DNA of 64,000 nucleotides from Nitrosomonadales bacterium. Its GTDB lineage: Bacteria > Pseudomonadota > Gammaproteobacteria > Burkholderiales > Gallionellaceae. The notes below the pieces were generated by a model that saw nothing but the letters and a program-made list of their open reading frames with translations, was not told the origin of the DNA and did no database searches. This document shows, piece by piece, positions 38,917 through 50,348 of this stretch. The position numbers and the translations under genes are program-made. Numbering within the stretch: the stretch's first letter is position 1; every line of letters begins with the position of its first letter. Location of the stretch: assembly GCA_016218415.1 (NCBI GenBank), contig JACRED010000001.1, forward strand, positions 1 through 64,000, read 5' to 3'.

Positions 38917-40028
38917 CGCGCGCCCTTTTTGGAGTAGCCGCGCTCCCCGGTGGTCTCCTGCGTCAGGCGATAGTTGCGCACCGCCTGCAGGCTGCCGCTG
39001 ATGTCAGGCAATTCGATACTGATGCTGGAAGCGGCCAGTCTTTTCAGTTCGGCCAGCATGCGCGCGCCCTGGTTCGATTTGCCGTCGAAATAACGCGCCG
39101 TCCAGAGCTGCGCGGTTTTCAGTTCGGCCCTGAAGCTGTTCTCGTCGCGCGACAGCAGCGCAAGGCGCGCCGACAGCAAACGCAGCTTGAGATTTTCGCG
39201 CAGGAAGAATTCCTGGTCGGGCGGCAGCAGCGGGATCTCTGCTTTTCCGGTGTTCTCGATGCGCACCAGCAGCTTCACCTCCTGCCAGATTTCGCGCAGC
39301 AACTTTCTCCATGCCGGCTCGTCTTTGGGCGGCTCGGCTGGCTGGGCCGTTTCGTTCGTCACGCGCTGCTGGTAGACCAGCGGCAAGCCGTCCACCGCCG
39401 AGGTCAGATTGTCGAGTTGCAGGTTGATGCCGGAAATATCCGCGCTGGGCAGGGCGCGCAGCTTGTCCATATCCTGGCTGATGATCTTGCGCAAACTGTT
39501 GAATGCCGCCCTGTCCATGCGCTGCAAGCGCGCATCGCCGCTCTGCATCGCGATCAGCGCGGCCTTCACATTGGCGGACAGTTGCAATTGCTGCGCGGCG
39601 ATCATCAACATCTGCTCGACTTCCGCCAGCGCGGTCTCGTCACGGCTGACCGACAGATCGTTATACAGCGCCTCCAGCGCGGCGCGCTGATTCTGCGCCT
39701 CGGCATAGCGCGCTTCCAGCATCGCTATTTTGACGGACAGCTCCCGCACCTGATCCTGGTTCTGCGCCAGCAGCATCTGGCTGGCCTTGCTGTTGGCCGA
39801 CATCTCGGCGATCTTTTCCGCCAGCTGCCGCTGCATGTCGCCGATCGCGCGATGACCGTCTAGCCATTGCCACAGGAAGATCACGGTCAGCACCGCCAGC
39901 GTCAGTTGCGTGAGGTTGAGGCGGGCGAACGCCTCGGCTACCGGATTCCTGCGCGCCGGTTGAACATGGGCTGATGGCGCCGAAGAATCCGGTGCGGTGT
40001 TGTCGGGTTGCGGTGTTTGCTCGTTCAT
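38913..40028 (-). CDS. hemX: HemX, uroporphyrinogen-III C-methyltransferase-like protein
   Basis: A 371-residue membrane protein. A Pro/Ser-rich N-terminus precedes one membrane helix (LTLAVLTVIFLWQWL, about 45-60) and a long helical region with coiled-coil character (MLEARYAEAQNQRAALEALYNDL), then the conserved HemX domain. Despite the historic name, HemX has no methyltransferase domain; its role in tetrapyrrole synthesis is unclear. ATG 40028 overlaps the hemD stop. Confidence 0.9.
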   Translation of the reverse strand: MNEQTPQPDNTAPDSSAPSAHVQPARRNPVAEAFARLNLTQLTLAVLTVIFLWQWLDGHRAIGDMQRQLAEKIAEMSANSKASQMLLAQNQDQVRELSVKIAMLEARYAEAQNQRAALEALYNDLSVSRDETALAEVEQMLMIAAQQLQLSANVKAALIAMQSGDARLQRMDRAAFNSLRKIISQDMDKLRALPSADISGINLQLDNLTSAVDGLPLVYQQRVTNETAQPAEPPKDEPAWRKLLREIWQEVKLLVRIENTGKAEIPLLPPDQEFFLRENLKLRLLSARLALLSRDENSFRAELKTAQLWTARYFDGKSNQGARMLAELKRLAASSISIELPDISGSLQAVRNYRLTQETTGERGYSKKGAR

Positions 40029-40981
40029 GCTTGATCTTTCCCGGCGGCTTGCTGTTCCGCCCATTCTTGCAGGGCTGACAGTAAGCCATCATCACCAGAA
40101 TCAGTCAAACGGACCCGCTGCCAACCCTGCTGCTTCGCGAGTTCGGCGATGCGCGGATGCGGCACGAACAGCGCGGTGTCGCGCAATGCTGCGCGGGCCT
40201 TATCGTCCAGCATCTGCCACAGATAAGCCAGCGCCTCGCTGCTGGTCACGGTGATTGCGTCCGGTTTTTCTGACAGCAGCATGGAGGCGTCCTGCTGCGG
40301 CTTGCTGCGCTGGTAACAGGCGGCATATTCCACCGTCGCGCCTCGCGCCTTGAGCGTATCGCCCAGCAACTCGCGCCCGCCGTCGCCGCGAAAGATCATC
40401 ACCTTCCATCCGGCGACATCCTGCAACTCCGGCAAGGCCAACAAGCCCTCGCTGTCGAAACGCTCGGTGGGCGCGATGATGTCGGTGATGCCAAGTTCGC
40501 GCAACGCCTTCGCGCTGCCCTGGCCGACGGTGGCGATCCTCAGATTCCCTCCCCCTTGCAGGGGGACAACCAGCGACTTGCCCGCTTGCGGGCTTAGTCG
40601 ATTGGCTGGTAGTTCCATCAGGGCTAGGGAGGGGGTAGAAACGTGGCTGTCCCTCACCTCTTCTACCCCCATCCCACTTGCCCCCTCGCTTCGCTCTCCC
40701 CCTCTGCAAGGGGGAAGGAGCAGTTCGCAGTTTACTTCCCGGATCGCCTCCACCCCATAACGCACCGCATTCGGGCTGATAAAGATCGCAAGATCGAACT
40801 GCGCAAGCCGGGAGATTTGTTCGTTCAGTTCGCGAGTATCCTGCACCGCCGCGATGTCCAGCAACGGAAACAGCAACGGCTCCCCGCCCGCCTGGGCTAT
40901 GCTCCGCACCAACTGCACCGCCTGATCGCGCGGGCGGGTAACGACAATTTTCAGTCCGGCGAGAGGTGAGGGGGAATTCAT
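40025..40981 (-). CDS. hemD: Uroporphyrinogen-III synthase with an in-frame repeat insertion
   Basis: A 318-residue protein; the family norm is about 250-260. HemD closes hydroxymethylbilane to uroporphyrinogen III. Typical segments are VVTRPRDQAVQLV at the start, FISPNAVRYG, RIATVGQGSAKALRELGI and TVTSSEALAYL. Between FISPNAVRYGVEAIREV and LRIATVG lie about 62 extra residues (84-146), encoded exactly by a palindromic repeat element (40547-40719). The frame is kept with no stop, and the family motifs on both sides are intact, so the protein may still work with an enlarged loop. ATG 40981 is chosen from the conserved N-terminus. Confidence 0.9.
   Translation of the reverse strand: MNSPSPLAGLKIVVTRPRDQAVQLVRSIAQAGGEPLLFPLLDIAAVQDTRELNEQISRLAQFDLAIFISPNAVRYGVEAIREVNCELLLPPCRGGERSEGASGMGVEEVRDSHVSTPSLALMELPANRLSPQAGKSLVVPLQGGGNLRIATVGQGSAKALRELGITDIIAPTERFDSEGLLALPELQDVAGWKVMIFRGDGGRELLGDTLKARGATVEYAACYQRSKPQQDASMLLSEKPDAITVTSSEALAYLWQMLDDKARAALRDTALFVPHPRIAELAKQQGWQRVRLTDSGDDGLLSALQEWAEQQAAGKDQA
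40547..40719. mobile_element. MITE/REP-like palindromic element inserted in hemD
   Basis: A 173-bp segment with nested inverted repeats. The ends (about 40547-40566 and 40697-40718) are inverted copies based on CCTCCCCCTTGCAGGGGGA. An inner pair (GGGGGTAGAA near 40630-40639 and TTCTACCCCC near 40660-40669) pairs too. It has no gene of its own. It lies wholly within hemD and is translated as extra residues. Repeats with such C-rich termini are common in betaproteobacterial genomes. Confidence 0.75.
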
Positions 40982-41031
40982 CACTTGCAATTTAGCCACG
41001 GATTTATACAGAGTTACACGGATACAACCAA

Positions 41032-41067
41032 GTAGGTTGGATAAGGCACAACATGCCGCATCCACCA
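41032..41067. repeat. REP-like palindrome between hemD and the orphan gene
   Basis: Read on the minus strand it contains GGATGCGGC, a short loop, then GCCTTATCC and CCTAC, strikingly like the classical REP (PU) sequence of enteric bacteria. It sits just downstream of the orphan membrane gene. Confidence 0.7.
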
Positions 41068-41079
41068 AACTTTCGTAGT

Positions 41080-41089
41080 GTTATGCATC
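41080..41089 (+). repeat. 10-bp inverted repeat, left flank of the orphan gene
   Basis: GTTATGCATC here is the exact inverse complement of GATGCATAAC at 41598-41607. The two bracket the orphan gene; this one includes its stop codon. Confidence 0.55.
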
Positions 41090-41593
41090 CTCTAGATACT
41101 GGTTGAAGAGTGTTGGAAGCGCTTTCTCCTCTTCCGCAAACCAGTCCATTATTGCATCAATGTTTTCTTCCAAAGTGGTGTATTTAGAGTCCAATGGTTG
41201 GGGGTCGCTGCCTCTGGATCTATCAAGTGCGCGTTGTAGCTGAACTGCTTTGTTCGAAAGTTCTGAAACTTTTGACTCCACGCTTGGCATTTCGAGCGGC
41301 CCAAATTTTTCGAACTCTAATCTGAAGGAGTCTCGTCGATCCATGAGTTCCATCGTGCCGCTTACGATTTTTTGCAAGAAAGCAGTGCGATACGTTGTGC
41401 AGTAGTGGGCAAAGTCCTTTACAAGATTACAAGCGCTCAACCGAATGGGTCTAAGGTTGTAGTGTTTTGTGATCCTATTTGCCTCAGCAGCAAGACGATT
41501 AGCCTCATTGGCACGAAGAATGGCGACTACCGCAATTAATGCAGACAGAATGGAGACTAATAACGCAAAGTAATCTAGGCCCACTGCTCTCAC
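41081..41593 (-). CDS. Membrane-anchored orphan protein between hemC and hemD
   Basis: A 170-residue protein starting at GTG 41593. One N-terminal membrane helix (FALLVSILSALIAVVAIL) precedes a soluble helical region rich in charged residues and ending in an acidic stretch. No family was recognised. The gene is visibly AT-richer than hemC and hemD and separates two genes that normally adjoin. It is framed by a 10-bp inverted repeat and followed by a REP-like palindrome, so it looks inserted, perhaps as a cassette. Small membrane-anchored helical proteins of this kind also occur in phage defence islands, but nothing here proves that. Confidence 0.65.
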   Translation of the reverse strand: MRAVGLDYFALLVSILSALIAVVAILRANEANRLAAEANRITKHYNLRPIRLSACNLVKDFAHYCTTYRTAFLQKIVSGTMELMDRRDSFRLEFEKFGPLEMPSVESKVSELSNKAVQLQRALDRSRGSDPQPLDSKYTTLEENIDAIMDWFAEEEKALPTLFNQYLEDA

Positions 41594-41597
41594 CTAA

Positions 41598-41607
41598 GAT
41601 GCATAAC
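41598..41607 (+). repeat. 10-bp inverted repeat, right flank of the orphan gene
   Basis: GATGCATAAC, the inverse complement of 41080-41089. It lies between the hemC stop and the orphan gene start. Confidence 0.55.
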
Positions 41608-41612
41608 GTGTT

Positions 41613-42557
41613 TTAAAGCGCCAACTCCGCCAAAATCACATCTGCCCCCTGCTTACGCAACTCATCTGCAATCTTGTTCCCCAGCACTTCGGGATACGCG
41701 ATGTCGCCGGTCATCTCGGACTGCATCATGCGCTTGCCGTCCGGGCTGGCGACGAAGCCGCGCATACGCAGCTTGCCGCCCTTCACTTCGGCGAATCCGC
41801 CCAGCGGCACCTGGCAGCTGCCGCCCAGCGCGCGGCTCAGCGCGCGTTCGGCCAGCACGCAGGCGGCGGTGTCGGGGTGGTGCAGCGGTTGCAATGCGGC
41901 GATCACATCCGCACGATCACTGCGGCATTCGATGCCCAGCGCGCCCTGGCCTACGGCAGGCAGGCTGTCTTCGCTGGAGATGATGCCGCGAATACGCGCG
42001 CCGAGACCGAGGCGTTTCAGCCCGGCGGCGGCGAGGATGATGGCGGCGTATTGGCCCTCATCCAGCTTGCGCAAACGGGTCTGCACGTTGCCGCGTAGCG
42101 GTTCGATGTTCAGGTGCGGGAAGCGCGCGCGCAGCTGGCTCTCGCGGCGCAGGCTGGATGTACCCACCACGCTGCCTGCGGGCAACGCGGCGAGATTTTC
42201 AAATTTGTTCGACACAAAAGCATCGTGCGGGTCTTCGCGTTCGCCGATGGCGGCCAGCACAAAGCCTTCCGGCAGATTCATCGGCACGTCTTTCAGCGAA
42301 TGCACGGCGAGGTCGGCGCGGCCGTCTTCCAGTGCGGTTTCCAGTTCCTTGACGAACAGGCCCTTGCCGCCGATCTTGGACAATGTGACTTCGAGAATCT
42401 GGTCACCCTGTGTGGTCATACCCAATATACTGACCTCGGTTTGCGGATATAATGCGCGCAGCCTGTCCCGTATATGTTGAGCCTGCCACATCGCGAGCGC
42501 GCTTTCGCGCGAAGCTATCACTAGACGGGCAGGGGCTTGTTGGGATTTCTGGCTCAT
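41613..42557 (-). CDS. hemC: Porphobilinogen deaminase (hydroxymethylbilane synthase)
   Basis: A 314-residue enzyme that joins four porphobilinogen units into hydroxymethylbilane. The dipyrromethane cofactor cysteine is in [13 protein letters not shown]; other family blocks are [31 protein letters not shown] and GTSSLRR. It leads the hem gene cluster and is divergent from ppc. Haem supply is likely to matter greatly in a cell making this many cytochromes c. Confidence 0.96.
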   Translation of the reverse strand: MSQKSQQAPARLVIASRESALAMWQAQHIRDRLRALYPQTEVSILGMTTQGDQILEVTLSKIGGKGLFVKELETALEDGRADLAVHSLKDVPMNLPEGFVLAAIGEREDPHDAFVSNKFENLAALPAGSVVGTSSLRRESQLRARFPHLNIEPLRGNVQTRLRKLDEGQYAAIILAAAGLKRLGLGARIRGIISSEDSLPAVGQGALGIECRSDRADVIAALQPLHHPDTAACVLAERALSRALGGSCQVPLGGFAEVKGGKLRMRGFVASPDGKRMMQSEMTGDIAYPEVLGNKIADELRKQGADVILAELAL

Positions 42558-42635
42558 AGTATTTCCTGAAATGTAATGAATAATAATCGGCGCATTCTAG
42601 CATAAGGTGCGCCGTACTTTTGTCCCGAGAACGTG

Positions 42636-45404
<2,769 letters not shown>

Positions 45405-45482
45405 AAAACGCTGGCTCGACTACGGGCAAGCAACCGATTACGAACAATTTGACGATAGAGACCTTCGAACAGGAGTACCAAG

Positions 45483-46637
45483 ATGCAAACGCAAAAACTT
45501 CATGCAGGGATATATATTTTCGGCCTGTTGTTCGGCATGCTGCTGGCGGGTTGCGGAGCCAATGTGGGCAAAGCCATCAGGGTTTCCGACGAGCAGCTGG
45601 CCAAATACGACACACTGTCGGCAGAGGATGCGATCGCCGCGCTGGCCAAACGGATCGAAGAGGCAAGAAGCGCAAACATGCCTTTTCTTGCACCCAATTA
45701 TTTCAAGGAGGCTTCCGAAATACTGGACTATGCCCATAAACAGTCCGCAAAAAAATCCAGGGAGACATTGATCGGCGATATCGCCAAGGCGGATGCCCTG
45801 CTTGATAAAGGCCAGGCCGTCATGGCGACCGTTCAGATTCGCTTTGCAGCCGAGCTTGAGCAGAAAAACCTGCTGGATAAACACAACGGCTCCAGGATCT
45901 ATCCCAAGGAATATGAAAAAACCATCAGCCAGCTTTCTGACCTGATTGAGAAAATAGAGTTGAATGCAGCCGACGATATTGAAAAGGACAGGTTCAAGCT
46001 GCTCAAGAACATGCAGGACCTGGTTGTTAAAACAGTTCAATACAACACTCTGCATGAGAGCGATGTGATCAACGAGGATACGCAGAAGAAAGATGGCAAG
46101 AAACTCGCGCCCGCAACGCTGGCGGAAGCGCTACGCGTCTATCAGGATGCCATGAGCCGGATCGCCGGCGCGCCGCTCGACGAGGCATCGGTGAAGCGCG
46201 CCGGAGACGATGCGATGTTTGCCGCGCTCCACGCGCGCCATGTCAGCGAACGCGTGCTGTTCCTGCAGGATCAATTCAAAAAATCCGTGGAACAGATCGT
46301 GCTGGACGAAGAAAAACTCCTGCTCGACATCTCCGCCGGATTGGGCCACAAAGACCCGCGCGACCTGCCTCTGGAAAAACAGGCCGAAGAACTGGCGCGT
46401 TTTGCCAGAGAGATCGTGCCGCAAACCAATACCAAACCGGCGGATGGCGGCGCGAATTCGCAACAGCCGGGCGCGGGAGAGCCGGTCATCACCGGCGTCA
46501 ATCCACCGCCCAGTGTGCAGGTCAAAGAACTGCCTGCCAATGACCTCCCGTCCGGTGAACCCGCACCGGCAACGCCCGCCGCGCCAGCGACACCGGATGT
46601 GGCAGCGCCAGCAACACCCGATGCGGTAACGCAATAA
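45483..46637 (+). CDS. Helical lipoprotein with Pro/Ala-rich tail, unknown function
   Basis: A 384-residue lipoprotein. The lipobox LLAGC lies at residues 20-24. The body (about 30-315) is long amphipathic helices (for example RIEEARSANMPFLAPNYFKEASEILDYAHKQSAKK), and the last 70 residues are a low-complexity Pro/Ala/Thr tail. The mix of lipid anchor, helical rod and flexible tail recalls envelope-spanning proteins. No family recognised. AGGAG precedes ATG 45483. It stands alone between ppc and the glycan genes. Two hairpins without a T-run follow (about 46647-46670 and 46673-46689). Confidence 0.75.
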   Translation: MQTQKLHAGIYIFGLLFGMLLAGCGANVGKAIRVSDEQLAKYDTLSAEDAIAALAKRIEEARSANMPFLAPNYFKEASEILDYAHKQSAKKSRETLIGDIAKADALLDKGQAVMATVQIRFAAELEQKNLLDKHNGSRIYPKEYEKTISQLSDLIEKIELNAADDIEKDRFKLLKNMQDLVVKTVQYNTLHESDVINEDTQKKDGKKLAPATLAEALRVYQDAMSRIAGAPLDEASVKRAGDDAMFAALHARHVSERVLFLQDQFKKSVEQIVLDEEKLLLDISAGLGHKDPRDLPLEKQAEELARFAREIVPQTNTKPADGGANSQQPGAGEPVITGVNPPPSVQVKELPANDLPSGEPAPATPAAPATPDVAAPATPDAVTQ

Positions 46638-46895
46638 CCGGCAAGACCCCTGCGCCGACGCGTGCAGGGGCCCCAGCCATCCTGGCTGGTGCAAAAGCCA
46701 AACTTCAAGCCGAGTCACGCGCCTGTTTCCCCGCACTATCCCCGCATCCGGTTGCGCACGAATGAAGTTGAAAACGGGCTTGTGCAACGCCGGGTTCCGG
46801 GTTGCCTAGCGGTCCGAAATCCTAGATAATTCGCCGCTATCGAAGCGGCCAGGCAAGACGCCGCATTCCAATTCCGGAGCCGACCTCTCATCCAC

Positions 46896-48104
46896 ATGAA
46901 CATTCAATTCCAGCGCGCAGTCGATCGTTATGTGGGTGTGCCGATTTGCGCGTTGTTCTCGCTGGTGAACCGTATCCTGCCGAAGGATCCCGACGGTACG
47001 CCCCCGAAAAAGATCCTGATCATCCTGCTGTCCGAGATGGGCAGCCTGGTGCTGGCGCAGCCGATGATCATGCGCCTCAAACAGCAGTATCCCGAGGCCT
47101 CGCTGCACTTCCTGATGTTCGGCAAGAACCGCGAAGTGCTGGATCTGCTCGGCGTGGTTCCCCCCGAGAACGTGATCACGCTGGACGACAAATCGCTGAA
47201 AGGACTGGTCGGTGACAGCATCAGGGCGATACGCACGATGCGCAGGCTGAAGATAGACGCGGTGATCGACTGCGAACTGTTCGCGCGCATCAGCAACATT
47301 TTTTCCTATCTGTCCGGCGCGCCGTTGCGCGTGGGCTTTCATCGGCATACGCAGGAAGGGCTGTATCGCGGCTCCTTCCTGACCCGTCCGGTGCTGTATA
47401 ACCCCTACCGGCACCTGACCCAGCAATTCCTGACGCTGGCCTCCGCGCTGGAATCCACGACCGACCCTGTCGCCAAGATGCTGCCCGAGCCCTATACCGG
47501 CGCAACCCCGGTGCTGGAATTCACGAATGAAGAACTGGCCCATGTCACCCGGGAGCTGCACACCTTCTTCCCGACGATCAAGGACAGAAAGCTGGTGCTG
47601 ATCTACCCCAGCGGTGGCATCCTGCCGATACGCGCCTGGCCGCTGAAGAGCTATTTTCAGTTGGCCAAGACGCTGCTCGGCGAAGGCTATGCGGTCGGCG
47701 TGATCGGCATGAAAGACGACCGGGAGATCTCGCAATCCGTCGTGGATCACTGCAAGGATCCGCACTGCGTCAATCTGGCGGGATACACCCGCTCGGTGCG
47801 CCACCTGCTGGCGGTGTTCCACCGCGCCGCGCTGCTGGTCACCAACGACGGCGGGCCGGGACAATTCGCCGCGCTCACGCCCAGACTGCCGACGATCATC
47901 TTCTTCGGCCCGGAAACCCCGCTGCTGTATAAATCGCTGGGCGACAATGCGTACTGCTTCCACCGCCAGCTGCCGTGCTCGCCCTGCCTCACCGCCTACA
48001 ACCACCGCACCTCGCCATGTGACGGCGACAACCAGTGCCTGAAACAGATCACGGTCGAACAGGTGCTGGCCAAGGCGCATGAGATGCTCGGGAAATCCGC
48101 ATGA
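46896..48104 (+). CDS. Glycosyltransferase family 9 (heptosyltransferase-like)
   Basis: A 402-residue GT-B enzyme. The N-terminal domain begins KILIILLSEMGSLVLAQPMIMRL, the usual GT9 opening with the acceptor-site acidic residue. The C-terminal nucleotide-sugar site has LIYPSGGILPIRAWPLKSYFQLA and LLVTNDGGPGQFAALTPRLPTIIFFGPETP. A cysteine-rich stretch (CSPCLTAYNHRTSPCDGDNQC) near the end is typical of some GT9 members. It likely adds heptose or another sugar to LPS or a surface glycan. First gene of a five-gene operon; its stop overlaps the next ATG. Confidence 0.88.
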   Translation: MNIQFQRAVDRYVGVPICALFSLVNRILPKDPDGTPPKKILIILLSEMGSLVLAQPMIMRLKQQYPEASLHFLMFGKNREVLDLLGVVPPENVITLDDKSLKGLVGDSIRAIRTMRRLKIDAVIDCELFARISNIFSYLSGAPLRVGFHRHTQEGLYRGSFLTRPVLYNPYRHLTQQFLTLASALESTTDPVAKMLPEPYTGATPVLEFTNEELAHVTRELHTFFPTIKDRKLVLIYPSGGILPIRAWPLKSYFQLAKTLLGEGYAVGVIGMKDDREISQSVVDHCKDPHCVNLAGYTRSVRHLLAVFHRAALLVTNDGGPGQFAALTPRLPTIIFFGPETPLLYKSLGDNAYCFHRQLPCSPCLTAYNHRTSPCDGDNQCLKQITVEQVLAKAHEMLGKSA

Positions 48105-48637
48105 ACGCGTTGGCCAGATTCGCGCGTCACCCTTTGACGGCCTGGGTATTCAAGAAACGCTTCATGAAATTCGGCACCGTCGGCGCGTCCGGCGTGGTGG
48201 TCAATCTGGCGATGCTGTATGTCTGTCAGGAATTCCTGTTCACCGCGATCCAGTCGCACGACATGCGGCTCAATGTGTCGCTGGCCGTCGCGATTTTTTT
48301 TGCGACCGCAAACAACTTCCACTGGAACCGCTACTGGACCTGGGCTGATCGCCACCATCGCCCGGACAAACACATCGTTCTGCATTTCGGCCAGTACGCG
48401 CTGGCCTGCTGGGTCGGCATCGTCGTGCAGGTGATCCTGACCAAACTGTTCACGCTGTATCTCTACTACCTGATCGCCAACGCCTCGGCCATCGTGATTG
48501 CCAGCCTGTTCAATTTCCTCGTGAACAACTTCTGGACCTTCCGCAGCCACAAACCGGTAGACGAGATCGCGCTGCCCATCATTCCCGAGCCGGAGACCGA
48601 GACCTCAGATGAACCCTCGGCCAATGAAACTCGCTGA
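48101..48637 (+). CDS. GtrA-family membrane protein
   Basis: A 178-residue protein with four membrane helices and the GtrA pattern (FMKFGTVGASGVVVNLAMLYV... FWTF). GtrA-like proteins are thought to flip lipid-linked sugars or support membrane glycosyltransferases. Asparagine/tryptophan-rich motifs NNFHWNRYWTW and NNFWTFR are conserved in the family. It overlaps the GT9 gene by 4 nt and the ArnT-like gene by 29 nt, indicating one functional unit. Confidence 0.9.
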   Translation: MNALARFARHPLTAWVFKKRFMKFGTVGASGVVVNLAMLYVCQEFLFTAIQSHDMRLNVSLAVAIFFATANNFHWNRYWTWADRHHRPDKHIVLHFGQYALACWVGIVVQVILTKLFTLYLYYLIANASAIVIASLFNFLVNNFWTFRSHKPVDEIALPIIPEPETETSDEPSANETR

Positions 48638-50348
48638 ATCAAAGTTTCGTTTTGCATGGTACGTATTAACCTGCCTGCTGGCGGCATTCACCTACTTCTA
48701 CGGTCTCGACAGCGAGCATGCGCCGAAGAACGGTGATGAGTATCCCTACGAGCACATCGTCAGGCTGACCGCCGCGAGCGGCGAGCTGCTGCCGCTGCAG
48801 TCGCAGATGGACAACATGCGCAACACCAAGCCGCCGCTGCTGTTCTGGCAGGGCATCGCCTCCACCGGCTGGGGCGCGGACTGGTCGCTGTGGCAGTTGC
48901 GCTACCCGAGCGTGATCTACACCTTGCTGACGGCGGCGATGTTGTTGCTGCTCGGGCGCAAACTGTCCGGACGGATCGAGACCGGTTTCATTGCGGCGCT
49001 GACCTGGCTGGCATTTCTGACCACCTACCGATATGGCCGCCCCTTCCTGACCAATGCGCCCGAGGTGTTCTGGCTGTTTCTGCCGTTCTTCGTGTTGCTG
49101 TACTGGCGGCAAACGTTTTTATCGCGCTTCGTCATTCCGCTGCTGCTGGGCATCGGCATCGGCATCGGCTTTCTGTACAAGTCGTTCGCGCTGGGTTTGC
49201 CCATGACACTGGGGCTGACCGGCTGGTATCTGCAACAGCGCGATTACCGCGTTGCAGAATTCCTGAAGCAGGATGCGCTCAAGGTCACAATCGCCATCGC
49301 GGTCGCGGTCGGGATGTTCGCGCTGTGGTTCGCGGTCGATCCCGATCCGCAGGCGGTGTGGCAGGAATTCGTCGTCGGCGAGAATGTCGGCAAGTTCGAC
49401 CCGCACGGGCCGAGTTATTTATCGAAACTGCTGTGGAGCGGCTCCAGCATCTGGAGTTACACGGCGGCGTTCCTGACCAATCCGGGCTTGCTGACTTTCC
49501 CTGTCGTCGCGATGTTCGTGCTGGTTTACAAGCGCCGCTCGCAGCTGGGCAGCGACGAAAAACTGCTGCTGATCCTGATCGCCGCGTTCTTCATCAGCTT
49601 TGCGCTGCCCAGCCAGCGCTCGGGGCGTTACCTGCTGGCCGCGATGCCCGCTGTGGCGCTGCTGTGCGCACTGAACTGGCAGTTCATCAACCGCAAGGTA
49701 TTCGTCGCGACCCTGGTTCTTTCAGGCATGGTGGTCGCGGGACTGGCTTACCTAGCCATGCGCCTGCAAACAGAATTGGCCGATGCGCAGTTGTACCCGC
49801 CGCTGTTCTGGCTGTTGCTCGCGTTCACCGCGCTGTTGCTGCTGGCTGCGCTGTTCATGCCCGGCTTGACTCGCCCTGCTGTGAACGTCGTGGCCTTGCT
49901 GGTGCTGCTGAGCTTTGCCGCGTTCCTGCGCCCGTTCGACGGCCCGCCGGGAAATTTTTCCGCAGATGCGCAGCAATATGCCGCAGGCAAACGGGTGTGG
50001 GTGCCGTGCAACTTCAGGGCGAAGGACGAGGGGCACCGCTTCGTGCTGCCCGGTGCGGATGTGCATGGCTATGCCGAGTTCCAGAACTTCACCGTGGCCG
50101 ATCTGAGTGCGCGCTATCCGCTGTTCGCGGTGCGATTGCCGCTGCGCGACGAACCGCAGGCATGCGACGGGTGCAAAATCATCGGCCAGCGGCTGACGAT
50201 ACGCGACCGGCAGAGTTCCGCCGAGGTGAAGGCGATGTTCCGCGAAGGCAAAGTATTGCAGACACTGTTCGCGCGGGAAGTGCTGATGGAATCGCCAAGG
50301 GCGGCTAACGCGATCGTTGCGCAGTCGATGGCGGAGGCGTGCCGCTGA
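48609..50348 (+). CDS. ArnT/PMT-like membrane glycosyltransferase
   Basis: A 579-residue GT-C protein with about twelve membrane helices. The acidic catalytic loop is DSEHAPKNGDEYPYEHIVRL, just after the first helix, as in ArnT and mannosyltransferases that use polyprenyl-phosphate sugars. The periplasmic C-terminal domain includes CNFRAKDEGHRFVLPGADVHGY. With the GtrA protein before it, it probably transfers a lipid-linked sugar onto an envelope glycan. The donor sugar is unknown. A second ATG at 48624 is a possible start. Confidence 0.85.
   Translation: MNPRPMKLAESKFRFAWYVLTCLLAAFTYFYGLDSEHAPKNGDEYPYEHIVRLTAASGELLPLQSQMDNMRNTKPPLLFWQGIASTGWGADWSLWQLRYPSVIYTLLTAAMLLLLGRKLSGRIETGFIAALTWLAFLTTYRYGRPFLTNAPEVFWLFLPFFVLLYWRQTFLSRFVIPLLLGIGIGIGFLYKSFALGLPMTLGLTGWYLQQRDYRVAEFLKQDALKVTIAIAVAVGMFALWFAVDPDPQAVWQEFVVGENVGKFDPHGPSYLSKLLWSGSSIWSYTAAFLTNPGLLTFPVVAMFVLVYKRRSQLGSDEKLLLILIAAFFISFALPSQRSGRYLLAAMPAVALLCALNWQFINRKVFVATLVLSGMVVAGLAYLAMRLQTELADAQLYPPLFWLLLAFTALLLLAALFMPGLTRPAVNVVALLVLLSFAAFLRPFDGPPGNFSADAQQYAAGKRVWVPCNFRAKDEGHRFVLPGADVHGYAEFQNFTVADLSARYPLFAVRLPLRDEPQACDGCKIIGQRLTIRDRQSSAEVKAMFREGKVLQTLFAREVLMESPRAANAIVAQSMAEACR

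Noticed and set aside
41032-41089. A complete integron attC site after the orphan gene.
   Set aside because: The possible core ends would be only about 40 bp apart and the internal L-box structure is not evident; no integrase is in the window.
41613-42557. Linkage of hemC with algR as in pseudomonads.
   Set aside because: The AlgZ/AlgR genes are 21 kb away and end against leuS, so no shared unit can be claimed here.
46806-48080. A 424-codon frame antisense to the GT9 gene.
   Set aside because: It is a high-GC shadow frame with Arg/Gln/His-rich sequence and no family features; the plus-strand GT9 gene is unmistakable.
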